The notes below the pieces were generated by a model, which saw only the letters and a list, made by a program, of their open reading frames with translations, was not told the DNA's origin and did not search any database. The position numbers and the translations under genes are program-made. Below are positions 40,407-53,328 of a DNA stretch of 64,000 nucleotides, in pieces; position 1 is the stretch's first letter; each line of letters opens with the position of its first letter. Origin of the DNA: Lepidodermella squamata (Eukaryota; Gastrotricha); NCBI GenBank assembly GCA_047495785.1, contig JBLDXI010000031.1, positions 1,798,001-1,862,000 of the forward strand, given 5' to 3'.

Positions 40407-43400
40407 ATGTCGAAAGAAGCGAGTAAGAAACGAAGGGAGGCGGAGGCGCGGCTGATCGCCGACCTGCTCGGCGCGCTGCCCGCCTTCGAGATGCCGCGCC
40501 GCTCGTCGGGCGCCGGGCCGGCGGGCATGCGCGGCGGCAGTGGGGCCGGACGGCTCGGCCAGCACCTCGTCGACGACATCGCCAGTGGCGTGTCGTCCAT
40601 GTCGCTGTCCATCTCGGCGACGCTGCCTACGCTGCGCTACGCGGCTGTTTTCGCGCGCAAGCAAGCGCTACTTCATTCGCAGGTAAGATCCGAGAATCTT
40701 CCGAGATGTATTCAACGGATAAATTCAATTCAATTGTAATTGATTCAGTTCAATTTCAATGAAAGTCAATTGGGATTTAAAATCAGATTTGGCCAGTTGC
40801 CAAGCTCCAAATCTAGCATTGAAGTTTCCGAGTTTGGAAGTCTGAATTAATCTGTTTCCCATTCCAGGGAATTCAGTTTTCAGTGTTTTATCATTTTCTC
40901 ATATTTTCCTTCATCGACTTCTTATTTTTTCTAGCAAGATGTTTGCTGGGGTCGGAAACAGAACTATCCTCACTTCCAAGCCTGGAAATTCCATATTTTA
41001 ACAATCTTCCTAGGTCTTCCTAATTTATTTCGGGATAATTTTACTTTCAAACTTGGAAACTTGAATTAATATTGAAACTTGATATTAAATTTTCAATATT
41101 GTTACATTTTTCTTCATTGGGAATAGAAAACATGGGAACCTTTAGTCCAATAGTTTGCATTGAGATTCAGCGTCACATTGAAGAGTTCTATTATTCAGTT
41201 TTTTTCGTTTTTCGGGCGGAGCTTTTTCCTTCTGATGCGATGACGTTGCGCTGTAGTATATCACCAAACCTTGGTGAATAATATTATGAATCAGCAAGAT
41301 AGTAATACAATTTCTAAAGACGTGGAAAGCAAAGGTATTTCGGGAAACTCTAAATTTAGGGTTTGCACTTAGCTTATCCATTCGGATATCCTGAACCTAA
41401 AACAGGGATTTAATTGAACTTCCATATGAACCTAATGATGAGTACCTATCTTCCACGCGAAAAATTGTCTTGAAAAAGGGTAAAAATGGCTGCGGAAGTA
41501 CGCTATAACCTGCATTCGTCCACTTGAAATTCGAAGTCCGAAGAAATTTCTTATCTCTTGAGAATGTGTCTCAATCGATATCGATGAAAATTCATTGCAT
41601 GACGTGATCTTTTTTCGTAAATTTGAGGAAGAAAAAATTATTCAACTTCTTTATATATATTTGTGCAGGCCATCAACAACTTGGCGGTGATGACGCCGCC
41701 GTCGAACGGCGCGTCGGCTGAGCAGTGCGCGGCGCTGATGGGTGACGGGGTGCCGGGCGCGCTCGTGCAGCGCAGCGAGCTGCCGGGCCTGCTGATCGTG
41801 TTCGACCCGGCGCGGCGCGTGTACCCGATCTCGAACGGCGCGCCGCTAGACGTGGCCGGCGAGCTGGTCTACGTGTCCGAGAACGTCATGACGTACCTGG
41901 GCCACTCGGTGCAGGACATTCTGTCGCGCGCCGACTCGGTCTACGAGCTGCTGCTGCCGGAGGAGCGGGGCCGCATCGCCGACGTGGTCGCGCGCATGCT
42001 GCAGGAGCGCGCTGCGGGCGTCGCCACGCCTGAGCGCTCGCTGCTGTGCCGCTTCTCGAACGCGCTCTTCACGCGCCGCGTTCGAACGATGTCGTCAGAC
42101 TTCAAACTCATGTAAGCAACAATTTTATTCAAGTATTAATAAACTCCATTAAAATTGTGTTCTCACGTTTTGCAAAAATTAGAGATATTTCCACAGATTT
42201 TATTTCGTTATAGCCACGACAACGAAGTATTAATAAAAAATAGTAAAATCTCAAGGAATCGCTCAATAAGACAGAAAATGGCCTAAAATGCTAAAAATAG
42301 TTTTCGGGTTTTTCTTGTTTTTTTAGGCCTTTTCACGTTTTAGAGATTTAAAAAATATTGGAACGATAGTAGAAGTCTCGAAAAATATTAAGTGAAATTT
42401 AAGTTTCGCGAAGCTCCCTCTTGGTCGAACCGACAGGTTTTACCATGAATATTAACGCGAATTGAACGCTCGGCGAACTTCCAACTTTATCGCAATTAGG
42501 AACTTCGTATCTCAACTATTCCCGATTTACCCAAATTATCGGAATAAAAATTGAACCTTTTAGCTTAAAATTGAACCTTTTGGCATAAAATTGAACCTTT
42601 GAACCATGAGGTATTGAATCCAAATTTTAAAAGTACATGAAACCCCAGATTCAGATGATAGTCTCAAAAAATAGTGAAATCGATGTTCACCGAATACAAA
42701 ATGCTGCCGAAATAATTGTATTAACATCAAAAGCTAAAGATCGAGAGATTGAGCAAAAAAAGCGCAATTTTTCCTTTTTTCAAATTCTTCAGAAATTGTT
42801 CAATTTTTTTTTGGTTTAAGTGTACCAAAGATTTACAATCTGTGAAATCACGGTCGATATCGATTATTGTTAATTTTCTTTTGTTAATTTTACCTTGTTT
42901 TATGTATTAGGCTTGTGCGAGCCCGCGTGTTGGGCGGCAACGGCCCGTCGTCGCCATCGCCGCTCGTCGTGTTCACGTGCTGTCCGGTGTTGACGCCGTT
43001 GTACCAGCGCGACATTGACTTTCTGGTGCACGAGCCGGGCGTGTTCACATTCAAGTGCTCGCCGGAGCTGATCATCACGCGCGTCGACAACCGCGCATCG
43101 CAGTTCCTCGCCTTCGACGACGAGACGGAACTGCTCGGCCGCCGCTGGCTCAACCTCGTGCACCCCGACGACCTCGTCGGCGTCGCCGAACAGCTGCGTG
43201 GCGTCCTCGGGCCCAACAAACGCGACGACGCTGCCACCATGTAAGTCATTTTGTCCGTTTCCAGATCGATAATACCCCTGGTAGCCTCAGGTGTGCAGAA
43301 AATATTCGATTTTTGCTTCCAAGAGAAAAAGCACTGATTTTTATACAAATCGATATTTGTTTTAAATTTGTTTCCAATCAATAAAAATTTCTTGAGAAAA

Positions 43401-43597
43401 CTTCCGAATTTCTGAAATTTTCAATATTATTTCCGTAGTTGAATTTGTTGAATTTAAACTGTATTCATTTTTTCGGCATAAGGTTTGTCGCGAGAATGAT
43501 GCGAGCGGGCGACGAAGCGGCGCCAACCCGTTGCATCTACGTGTCGGTAGTCCTCGCCTACCGCCATTTCGGTGCCGCTGCCTTATCAGCTGCCCAA

Positions 43598-43629
<32 letters not shown>

Positions 43630-46600
43630 ACAGCAACAACAGCAACCGAATTCGCCCGCTAATAACAGCAGCGGAGCGCCGGATGCGATTCGGTCGGGTA
43701 CCGACGATGACGCTTTCTCCGAAGCGTGTCAACCCAGTGTGACCATTACCTGTCAAGTTTTACCGTAGGTCATCTTGATTTTAATTGTTGAATAAATCAG
43801 AAAAATAGCTGAAAATTTGAAAATATTTCGAAAAAATGGAAAAATTCGAAATTAATTTTTTTAATTATTCCTGAAATTAATTAATTATATATGTAGAGTA
43901 AAATAATTTCGTTTTGTTTCTTTAGTGATAACAACATGGAAATAGTGAGCGAGATAAAGCGCTACGCCAATCCGCTGTTCAACTGCCACGGCTTGTCACG
44001 GTCGAACGGTTCTGGCAACGCCACGGGCCAGCAGCAACAACAGCAAAACCAACAGCACCAGCAGCAGCAACAACAACAACAACATCACCATCACCACCAA
44101 TCGAACAACAACGTGAACAACGAGAACATAAACAGCGATCACCACGTGATGGCGCAGCACCACGGCCACTACCGGCGCAACGTCAACAGCAGCCACGCCG
44201 CCGCCGTGTCGTCGGCTGCAGCGGCGAGGCGCGCCTTCGCGCACAACCGAACCGCGTCCTACCGCTCATCCGTGACCAGCCAAGATCTGACTGACGTCGA
44301 AGCCATGTAAGTCGACTCATTTTCACGAGAAATATGCCCTCAAATATCGGAAATAAATTGTGAGAAATAAAACCGCTAGATGAATCCTAACCATCCGTAT
44401 TCCTAAATCTAACATATTGACCCCAAAAACGACTTCACAGCGTTTGGGGTCAAAAGATGCGTTTTGAAAATTGAAGGTTAGATAATTAGGAGATAAAATT
44501 TGAATATTCAAATTTCAATCAGTATATCGGTATTTCACCTGCTCAATTAATTCTTCCATATTTCAATTTTTCCAAGTCATAGTTTCAATTTGGAACCTAT
44601 GTTCATTTCTTGTCATTGTCTTATTTTTAGGTCCTGCGTGACAGCGCCTGTGATGGCCGGTCCGGCGCTGTTGTCGCGGCGGCACCCGCCGTCGCGCCGC
44701 TCGTCGGCCGCCTCGATGCCGGCGGCGATGGTCGCCCGCGTGCACGCGTCGGCGTCCGAGTACAACCTGTACGCGGCCGTGCAACACGCCCCGGCCGTCA
44801 AGCGCCAGCGCACCCACGAGTCGCTGTACATGGACTCGGCCGAGCAGTCGCCGCTGTCCGGCGTGTCCTACGGCATGGCGACGACGCCGCCCGCCACCGC
44901 CGCCGCCTCGTCGAACAACTTTGCGGATTTGACGCCGCAGCCGAGCGGCGCCGCGTGGTCGGCGGCGTGGCAGCAGCCGCGCGTGACCCACGACGGCATG
45001 TCCGAGTGCTCGGCGTCGACGACCGGCGGCGGCTACGTCTACTACGCCCAGCCGCCATCATCGGCCTCGCAGCCGCACCCGCCCACCTCTTTCGGGTAGG
45101 CCTACTAGCTAGATTCTCTTAGTACCTACTACCTACCCCTAGTTCAAAGCCTAAAAGTCTTGCTGGGCTCAAAAGAATTCAAAGATAAATTTATAGATTT
45201 AGATTTTAATAGTCAGAATAATTGACAGCTCTTGCTCGGTTTTATGATAGTCTAAAATGATAGTTTTTTCTTTTCCTAAAATTTCACTATGAAAACCAAG
45301 TTTTTTTGCAATAAAATCGAAGAGTCAGCCATATGCATGGGTGTTTTGCCAAATTTGTATAATTGTGATCAATTTTAAGCTCAAATCAAATTTATAAATA
45401 TAACTTATTCATTTGCATTGATATTGGTATTGCAAACATGCTGATAAGTTGGAAAAGTGAGTTCAGGCACTTGGAAAAGCATTCGGGAACCTTTATAATT
45501 TAAAAAATACTGGAAACGCCATTTTTGCTAAATTTCGCTCATACTGTTGGGCTATTGTAGCCTTTTAAATTTGGAATTTTTACCGGTTGAACCTTAGAAA
45601 TATTTTTGAAAAATGGAATGCGGATACCTGTTTATAGGAGAATTCAAAGGGTGCCGGCTATACTGCCTTTTTTCATGACGTTTTGGAATTAGGAAAATCA
45701 TCACGGGTTGTGAATCGTGGAATGACGAATTCTAATTTTAATTCCGAATCTGAAATTTGTGGGAATCCTGGGAATTTTCTGATTATTCTTCCAAAAGCTT
45801 AACCCTCTGAATAACTTCGCCTAAAACCGTCGAAAATGATAAAACTTGGGTATCCTTTAGCTGAAAATTGGTGATTGAAGAAAAGTCCTATATTCCGCGA
45901 AAACTTGAGTGAAATATTTTTAAATCGTTCAGAAATGCGGCGTACGGCCGGCCGATGAGTGGCGGGTACCCGAAGCGAGCGGCGGCCCCCCTGCCCGGCG
46001 CCTTCGCGACCTCGCCCGGGTCGGCGCATTCGGCCAGCTGGGTCGAGTCGCCGGCCGTCTTCTTCGCGTCCGACGCGCCTCTGCAACAGCCGCACAGCCA
46101 CCACCACCAGCAGCCGAACCAGCACCAACAGCACGCGGTTCCAAGCTGGCGCCCGAACCTCGCCGCCATGCACAACAACCACCAGCAGACGCAGTTCCAG
46201 CCGGGCATGTACACCTCGCCCCGCGAGCAGTTCTTCGCCGAGGCGCACCAGCACATGATCGGCGGCGGCGGCGGTGGGGGCTACATGCCGGTGCCGGTGA
46301 CGCCGCCGGACGCGTGGATGATGGCCGGGCCGGAACCGGTGTTCGCCTACTCGTCGGCGCCCGTCGACTTCCACAGCCCGTCGTCCATGCCCGTGTCGCA
46401 GCAGATCCACGAGCGCATCGCGCGCAAGGCGAGCGTGAAAAAAGTCTCCGAGTGGCTGCAGGGCGGGTTCAGCTCGGGCGCCAGCGTGGCGCCGCAGCCC
46501 ACCGACCCGCTGCTGCCGGAACTCAACGGCGAGGACGTTGTGTCGTAAGTGCCTAACATCCCGCCTCTGCTTGTAAAAACCTAACCCTTGTGAAAACACG

Positions 46601-46839
46601 CCTCGCTTCTACTGCTACTATTCATTGACTCATCGTGCTCACTCATGCGTGTCTGTTGTAGGCTGCTCGACGATATGAACGCAGCCCCGGCGCCGCTCAT
46701 CTTCGCCAGCCACCACGACGACGACTCGGGCTTCAGCGGCGTCGAGCAGCGGTCGATCGACTCGCCCCCGAACAACAACAACAACAACAACAACAGCAGC
46801 AGTAGCCGGCAACAGCCGCAACACGTCTTCGCCATCTAG
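40407..46839 (+). CDS. bHLH-PAS transcription factor, NPAS4/dysfusion-like
   Basis: Eight exons: 40407-40682, 41669-42111, 42911-43240, 43483-43764, 43926-44306, 44631-45095, 45933-46544, 46662-46839; 2967 nt, 988 aa. The basic/helix-1 part SKEASKKRREAEARLIADLLGALP matches the NPAS4/dysfusion pattern (ASKxRR). The loop then carries about 45 extra Gly/Arg/Ser residues before helix 2 (LPTLRYAAVFARKQALL). PAS-A (about 125-240) keeps LPGLLIVF and VSENVMTYLGHSVQDIL and the adjoining KLMLVRARVLG; PAS-B lies about 270-380 (WLNLVHPDDL). The rest is disordered: polyQ (43591-43654 and 44029-44090), Ala/Ser/Gly runs, polyN, and an acidic C-terminus (LLDDM..DDDSGF) that may activate transcription. It should dimerise with ARNT/tango. 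A strong 3' splice site at 40281-40282 suggests a 5' UTR intron. Poly(A) signal at 46958-46963. Confidence 0.88.
42551..42600. repeat. 20-bp tandem repeat, 2.5 copies
   Basis: TTGAACCTTT recurs every 20 bases three times in intron 2 of the bHLH-PAS gene. Confidence 0.8.
43597..43652 (+). repeat. CAA/CAG repeat coding polyglutamine
   Basis: About 18 mixed CAA and CAG codons in exon 4 of the bHLH-PAS gene; a second such tract lies in exon 5. Confidence 0.9.
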
Positions 46840-48830
46840 TTTTCTAATCGGTGATTGGTTTCATGTCACGTCGCGTCAACTCACTCACTCCTGTTTTTAA
46901 TGTACATAGAAAACGCTAAAATAACTTAATTTTATTATAATTAGCCATTAATTAGGCAATAAAAAATCGGAAATCGCAGCGAAAATTTTTATAAATTGCG
47001 TCCCATTTCAAATAAAAAAAATATTTTAAATATTCAAAAAATACCGAAAAAAATATTTCCTAAATTTTTTTCCAGAATTTATCTCCGAATCAATCCAATT
47101 TCAACGCAATCATAATTTTCGCTCGATCGCCGTTATATTATACATTTATTATTATTTATGATATATTTACCATAAGAAAATGCTGTAAACAGGTGTATGA
47201 GGCACGTGGCTTCGGATTAGCCGTGTAATTAACGATCGTAATTGCGCACCTGTTATTCAGATGACACAACATGTCTTGTTTGACCTGGAACATCTTCTTC
47301 TCATGCCAAATTATGTCAACACACCCGCCGGCTATAATCGCTTCTTGATTACTTACTTATTACACGATCGCAAACTTGTTGATGATACCTAACAATATTT
47401 TATGCTAATTTTACGTGTATTTATTATGTAGCACACGACCTGACATGGAATGAACCTCTTGTTCTCTTCTTACTATTCTAATATTATTAGTTATATTAAT
47501 AGGCATATTTTATTTTAATATTAAAATAAATGTTGTTTTGATTATTATACGGGTTATTCTGTCGATATGGATAATGATCGGTCATGCCTATCGATTATAT
47601 AATTTACCACTTTTTACGACTGCAACTGCGTATAAAAGATGATAGACACTTCTTACATTGAACAAGATTACACGTATATTTTCTTGCAATAAAAATGTTA
47701 ATGTCACACGACTGAGTTGGGTGCTCTTTTTCACCATTTTCATCGAATACTGAAAATACCGATATTAAAATCGAAAAAAGAATCGGCAAGAAGAGCAATT
47801 AGAGGCGAAAAATACCGAAACATGCCCGAAGAATAGTAATGAGAACAAGATTTTTGACATTGGAACATCGTGGCATTCAAATCCAGTCGATTTTGGCAGC
47901 AGTATTAAAAGATTTGAATGTATCAAACACGCCCTGATGGCTGATGCTGGGTTGTTGTTCTCATTGTTCGAAGCAAGCACTTGAAGCGACCAGCTATTAA
48001 TGCACGTAAATCGCAGTTAATCCGGCCGCGCCTCATCGACTCAATTCATCATCTTCTAGTGGTATTGCCTGTCACTTGGAGTGGGCGCACATTCATCACA
48101 TTCGAGTGTCTAAATAACGCGCGAATGAAAGTGCTGTGCATGTATCAACGCGATTCTCTTTCACTCCATCTGAGGCGGCTAAGATAAAGTGGATGGTGAT
48201 CGATCGATATCGGTCGGTCGGTTGAAAAGCGGGCGCAAACTTCCGCAGCTTTGACGCAGCATCGCCGGATCATAAGTAATGTGTCTTTGACGACGACGAC
48301 GACGAAGAGCAAGAGCAGGTTGGTGCGCGCGCGACCCCGTGTCCCGGCCGCAAACAAGCCGGGCGCACCAGCTGGGCGGGTGGCCGGGGCGTCGAGGGCC
48401 GGGCGCCGATACATGTTTATGATATACGGGCAGCGATTGACAGCGCGCCTAATTGTTGACAAATACGCGTCGATAAACACTCGACGGCGACGCAGCAGTT
48501 GGCACTGACGAGTTGAGTGGGGGCACGCGTACCTGCTGCTATCGATCCTTGTTACAAGGGTTCAGCACATCATATAACTATTGACGATAAATCACACAGA
48601 GAGTATGTATGTGCAATAATGCGTCGTGCAAATATCGCCGCTGATTGGCCGGCTCGTGAGCGCGTCGTGCGCTGATTGGGCGCATCGATCGAAGATGCGC
48701 AAGTGCGCGACACAGCAATAAAAGACTTGTGTCGCATCACTTGACATAAATCACACAATCACTCACTCTCTCACGAGCGTTTATATGACCGTTATCTTCA
48801 CCAAACAGCAATAAAATCGCGTTCATCGGC
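46840..48830. other. Intergenic DNA, bHLH-PAS gene to nuclear receptor
   Basis: About 2 kb. The first part is the presumed 3' UTR with poly(A) signal at 46958-46963; the rest is AT-rich with no coding exon I can support. The region from 48740 to 48830 has a TATA-like TTTATATG and precedes a possible alternative first exon. Confidence 0.5.
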
Positions 48831-49966
48831 ATGTTCAACCCGTTTCTAGGTGAGTAATCGCTTAATTTGTTTTGGTTAACTTGATCCATATTTGATCCAA
48901 GTGAGCGCAACATTGGATCAAAGTAGTATCAAACGACCTACAGTTTGATAGAGCCAAATGAACACAGGCATAATTTCGAATTTTGATATACCAAAAACCA
49001 AAAATATTTCACTTGTGTTGACAAATTGTCAAATCCCGTTTCCATTCACAATCCTAACCAAATTGGGTCTATAGTTACGTTTTATTTTTGATCCCAAACT
49101 GATCCGAAAATTGATCAAATACGTATGTCAAATTGATCTCGTTTCGATCAGTCCGATCATGTTTGATCCAAGGTGTTGTTGGTCTATTGAAAATTGATCC
49201 CAGTTCGATCTTGCGAAAAATTTGATGCTAGTTTGATGCGAAATCGATGCATCTGCGCTTGAAAATAGTTGAAAGATTTTGAGAAGAGGCGAGTTGTTAA
49301 GGTGGCGGCGTCTGGGTGGGTGTTGTGCGATTACCAGTTTATGGTTTCCGGCGCGGGCTTAATCGCGCTCGACTGCGCGCGCGCGCAGGTAGCGACGGCG
49401 ACAGCGGCTTAATTGCGCACGGTCGCGCTAAGGCGAGTGAGCGAGCGAGCAGGCGGGCGCGCGCGGTGAGTGGCGCGACGCTAATCCGCGCGCGCGCTCG
49501 CGTCGACCGGCGGCAGCGGCGATCGGTGGCCGGTGGTCGGGCCGGGACTGCTCAATGGCCGCTGGTGGCCAGTGGTCGACGTCGCCGTCGTCAATGGCTG
49601 TTCATTACGCGCGCGCGCGCCCTGTAATAGAGTGCGCATTGAGTCACTCAATTTCAAGTGTCATCGGCGTGTAATCGTTATCGAGCGGTAATCAGCGCGC
49701 GGCTACTCGCCCGGGCGTCAGGCGCCCTGACGTTTGACAGGCCGTGAAAAACCACCACCCGCCGCCTGCTCGCTGCTACTACTCTGCTCGCAGGAGCTCG
49801 CTTTCATTTAACAACAACAACACCACTCACTCGCCTGGCCCACCCACCCAATTAAAGCCGCATCAAGTCGACCGGCTACTGCTACTATTGCTCACCTATA
49901 GCGAGCAGGGCCACCTTTAGCCAGCGAAATCAAATTACATAAATTACATAAATACATCGAGGCAAT
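48831..49966 (+). promoter_or_regulatory. 5' region of the nuclear receptor: GATC-rich cluster and GC-rich block
   Basis: From 48880 to 49215 the tetramer GATC occurs about twelve times, often as TTTGATCC or TTGATC, once as GGATCAAAG, the TCF/LEF consensus. From about 49300 to 49760 base composition turns strongly GC-rich with alternating CG runs (49376-49388, 49484-49500, 49608-49622). Both are what a developmental control region might look like. A perfect 5' splice site (CTAG/GTGAGT) at 48849/48850 ends a mini-exon starting with ATG at 48831. Confidence 0.5.
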
Positions 49967-52900
49967 ATGAACAACTTTCTAACTCTGTGCTCGTCTTTTT
50001 TACACCAACCCGGCGCCAATCTCCACTCGTCGTTTCTCAATCAATCGAACCTTGCCAACTCGAATACTAACGCATCTTCAGCTTCGGCAGAACACTTTGC
50101 GGCCTTCCAAGCTGCGGCCGCGGCGGCGTCCAGTGCCGCGGCCTTGTCGAGCGCCGTCGCCCAAGCTACGGCTGGCGGATCCCTAATGGGCGGCAGACCT
50201 GGAAAACCCGACGCCCTGTGCCTGGTCTGCGGCGACAAGGCTAGCGGTAAACACTACGGCGTTATTTCGGTAAGTTTCAAAAATTGAAGTTTTTTGAAAT
50301 TATGATGTTAATTTTTCAATTTTCAGTGTGACGGCTGCCGTGGGTTTTTCAAGCGTTCGATCCGGCGCAATCTCGAGTACGTGTGCAAGGAAGCTGGCGG
50401 CTGCATCATTGATGTAGCGCGGAGAAATCAGTGCCAGGCGTGCCGATTCCGAAAATGTCTCGAAGTCAAAATGAACAAAGATGGTACGTTTTTTTTAAAA
50501 TTTCAAAATTTTAAAAATCTTGGCTACGTTCAAGATCGAACAATTTTTGTTTGTTTTTCAACAACAAAAATATTTCCCCCCACGATTACCTGTTTATTAG
50601 GATTTTATTTTTTATATTTTTTTTGGGAATTTTCGCATTATTCCCCCTCCTCTGCCCCACTTTGCCCTGGACGCAAAATGATTAGGCGTGCATGATTTTT
50701 TCATCCGCGTCTATGATGTGTGTATTTTGCGGCGTTGCCGTCGTGTTTTTCTTGCTATCATCATCATCATCATCATCGCCGCTTGCGTCATCTTTACTTA
50801 TCGGTCGCCGATGTCGATGTCGATGTCTTCGGAACGCTCGGCACCAATTAGCACTTGTGCACCGCCGACTTGCGGCTTAAGTTGTTGTCAATAGGCGATG
50901 TTTTATTACTCGCGCGTCGCCGCATGCGATGATGCTGATGAAAGATAAGTATTTGCCGAGATATCGAGAGGCAGCTCGCCCGCTCGCTCGCTCGTGCGTC
51001 GCCTGCTGCTGCTGCCGCCGATGATGCTCCTCGGTTCGGCAAACATCGCTCGCCACCACCATCGTCGCTCGCTCGCTGTTAGTATTTGTTGATGTTAACA
51101 ACCGCGCGGCGCACGCGCAAATCGGCTTGCGCGCCCTCGCTCAAGCCCGCAGCAGCGCGATTTTCGACTTTTGGCGGCAGTGCAAATACATGGCCGATAT
51201 CGAATCGACACAGGCACGGGCTGGTTATGATAGCATGGCAGTGTAGTACAAGCACGCGCGCAATTAGCTGCCGATGCCATGCGATGCGGCGGCCTTGCTT
51301 AAGACGGCGACGAGGAGGATGAGACGGCGGCGTGTTTGCGCAGGCAAAACAAGTGCCTAATCAGTGCTGAGACTATCTCTCTCTCTCTCGCTGCCTCGGC
51401 TCTCCAATCTCCAACTTGCGGTAGTAGTTGGGCCAACGGCGGCTCATCCGCGGCGGCGCGCGGCTTAGTGCGTCGTTATCGCGCCAAAAGCTCGATCGTC
51501 TCCCTGCTTCGAAATCGCCCGCGCCAACCCACCGCCGCTGGCGCAGAATTATCACTTCGCAGTGGGTCGGGTGGTGGTGGTGGTGGTGGCAAAATGTGAC
51601 GAAAAGTAGCAATAGCGAGGGCACATGCGCAATAAGATGCCATGTTCTCATTATAAGACAGTTGAAGGTTTTGAAAATCGAAAGAAAATAAAATGCATTG
51701 GTTCCAATTTCCAAGCATCAATTTCACTCGGGAAGTTGGGAAAAGTGCACAAGAATTTAGAATTTAGACTTACCTGTCAGTGATTTTTCCGAAAGCCATC
51801 GTTGAATATGTTTCCATTCTAGTCAATGTCTAGAGTATAGATCCCCATGAGCAAAGACAGGGTAAATTCGAAATCGCAAAACAATCCAAAAATTGCGTCC
51901 TAGAACTTCAAATACGATTCCACCACTATTTTCTCAAGTTTAAAACTTAATCTCAATCTTGCGAATTTACTCCCGAATTTTGTATGAATTGAATTTGAAA
52001 TATCAGGAATGTTCAATTTTGGTTTTATTTCTATTATAGCCGTGCAACAAGAGCGGTTGGTGACACAGCGGCAACATGGAGGCAGCGCGTACGCGTCATA
52101 CTCGCCCGGCGCAGTGAAGCGTGAACTCGATACGGATGACGGCGACGTGGACGAACGGCCGCGGAAACTCACCGCCACCAACACTACAACGGCATCGACA
52201 GCGTCGAGCAACAACAACCGCCACAGCCAGCACCAAATCACCCCGTCGCGCCCCTCCGCCACCCTGGTGCCGGCCTCGCCCGACACGGACCACGCGCTGC
52301 CGGCGACGCCGGAGAACCTGAGCGTGCGCAAGTTGCCGCAACAACAACAGCAGTTCGACAACTCGCCCAACAGCCTGCTCGCCGCTGTCATGATGGCAGC
52401 CGTCAACGGCGGCGCCGAGAACAACCAGCCGCTGCAGGCCCTACTCGCCAACCTCCTCACCCCGAAGCAGCAGCCGCAACAGCCGCTCTCCGTCATCCAG
52501 CAGGACGACAGCCGGGTGCCGCAGCCCAGGTCCCTCGTCGCCCTGGTGCGGTGGGCGAGGTCGATCCCGGCCTTCAACCGCCTGCCGTTGAGCGACCAAA
52601 CCGCCCTCGTACTAGCCAGCCACCGCGAGCAGCTCGCGCTATGGGCCGCTGAGCAGCACGCTATCGCCGCCACCCTGGCGCCCTCGTCGGGTGACTCGGA
52701 GTCTCCGACGGCGCCCGGCGGCCAGGACGACTCGGCGTGGCGCAAACTCGCGTCCCTCCACGCCGATCTCGCCGAGTTCGCGTTCCTCAAAGCCGTGTCG
52801 CTGTTCAACCCGGACGCGCCTGGGCTGTCGCGCGGGTCGTCACACGCCGTCGAGCAGATCCAGAGCGAGGCGCTGTCGCTGCTGGCGGAATACGCCGTGA

Positions 52901-53328
52901 CGAAAACCTCGCCGTTGCTGGGCCACCTGAGGTTCGGCCGACTATTGCTCGCGTTGGCGTGTGCGAGGGCTCAATCGGCGGCGGCTGCGGCGGCGACCAA
53001 CGACTCGGACGCGGACACAGTGGAACGCGCGCTCGGGGCGAATTCGGTCGAGCGTGACGAGGTGGACGTCGACGACCGGGCGCCGTCGTCGAACGGCGGC
53101 GTGTCGACGCGCGACGACGAGCCGATAACGACGACGAGTCTTGACTCGGCGCCGGCCGGCCACGACCTGTCGATGAAGAACAGCAGCAGCAACAACAACA
53201 ATGCGAGTGGCATCATCAATAGCCAACAGCAGCAGCTGTCGAACAACGGCAACAACACTTCGGCGGGCAGCAATGTAGAAAAAATGGTCGCACAACTTCT
53301 CATGCACGCATGCGAGTCGAAAAATTAA
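49967..53328 (+). CDS. Nuclear receptor of the NR2E (tailless/PNR/Hr83) group
   Basis: Three exons: 49967-50269, 50327-50483, 52040-53328; 1749 nt, 582 aa. The DNA-binding domain has two Cys4 fingers: [15 protein letters not shown] in exon 1, then [14 protein letters not shown] in exon 2 with P-box CDGCR, and finger 2 ending [26 protein letters not shown]. The NKDAVQ.ER hinge is typical of NR2E. The ligand-binding domain includes the helix 3-4 signature [24 protein letters not shown] and later [14 protein letters not shown]. After that about 100 residues are low-complexity (Ala, Ser, Asn, Gln) before a last helix [13 protein letters not shown] that may stand for the AF-2 helix. The N-terminus is Ala-rich. 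Intron 2 is 1556 bp. It probably binds hormone-response half-sites as a developmental repressor or activator in the nervous system. Confidence 0.9.

Noticed and set aside
44563-46599. Arg/Gly/His-rich minus-strand frames across bHLH-PAS exons 6 and 7
   Set aside because: Antisense readings of exons whose plus-strand frames join in phase.
49316-49627. 103-codon Arg/Ala-rich frame upstream of the nuclear receptor
   Set aside because: A product of the GC-rich CG-alternating block; no domain and no splice linkage.
51373-51714. Open frames inside nuclear receptor intron 2
   Set aside because: They overlap CT and GGT simple repeats and lack motifs; the flanking exons join in phase across the intron.
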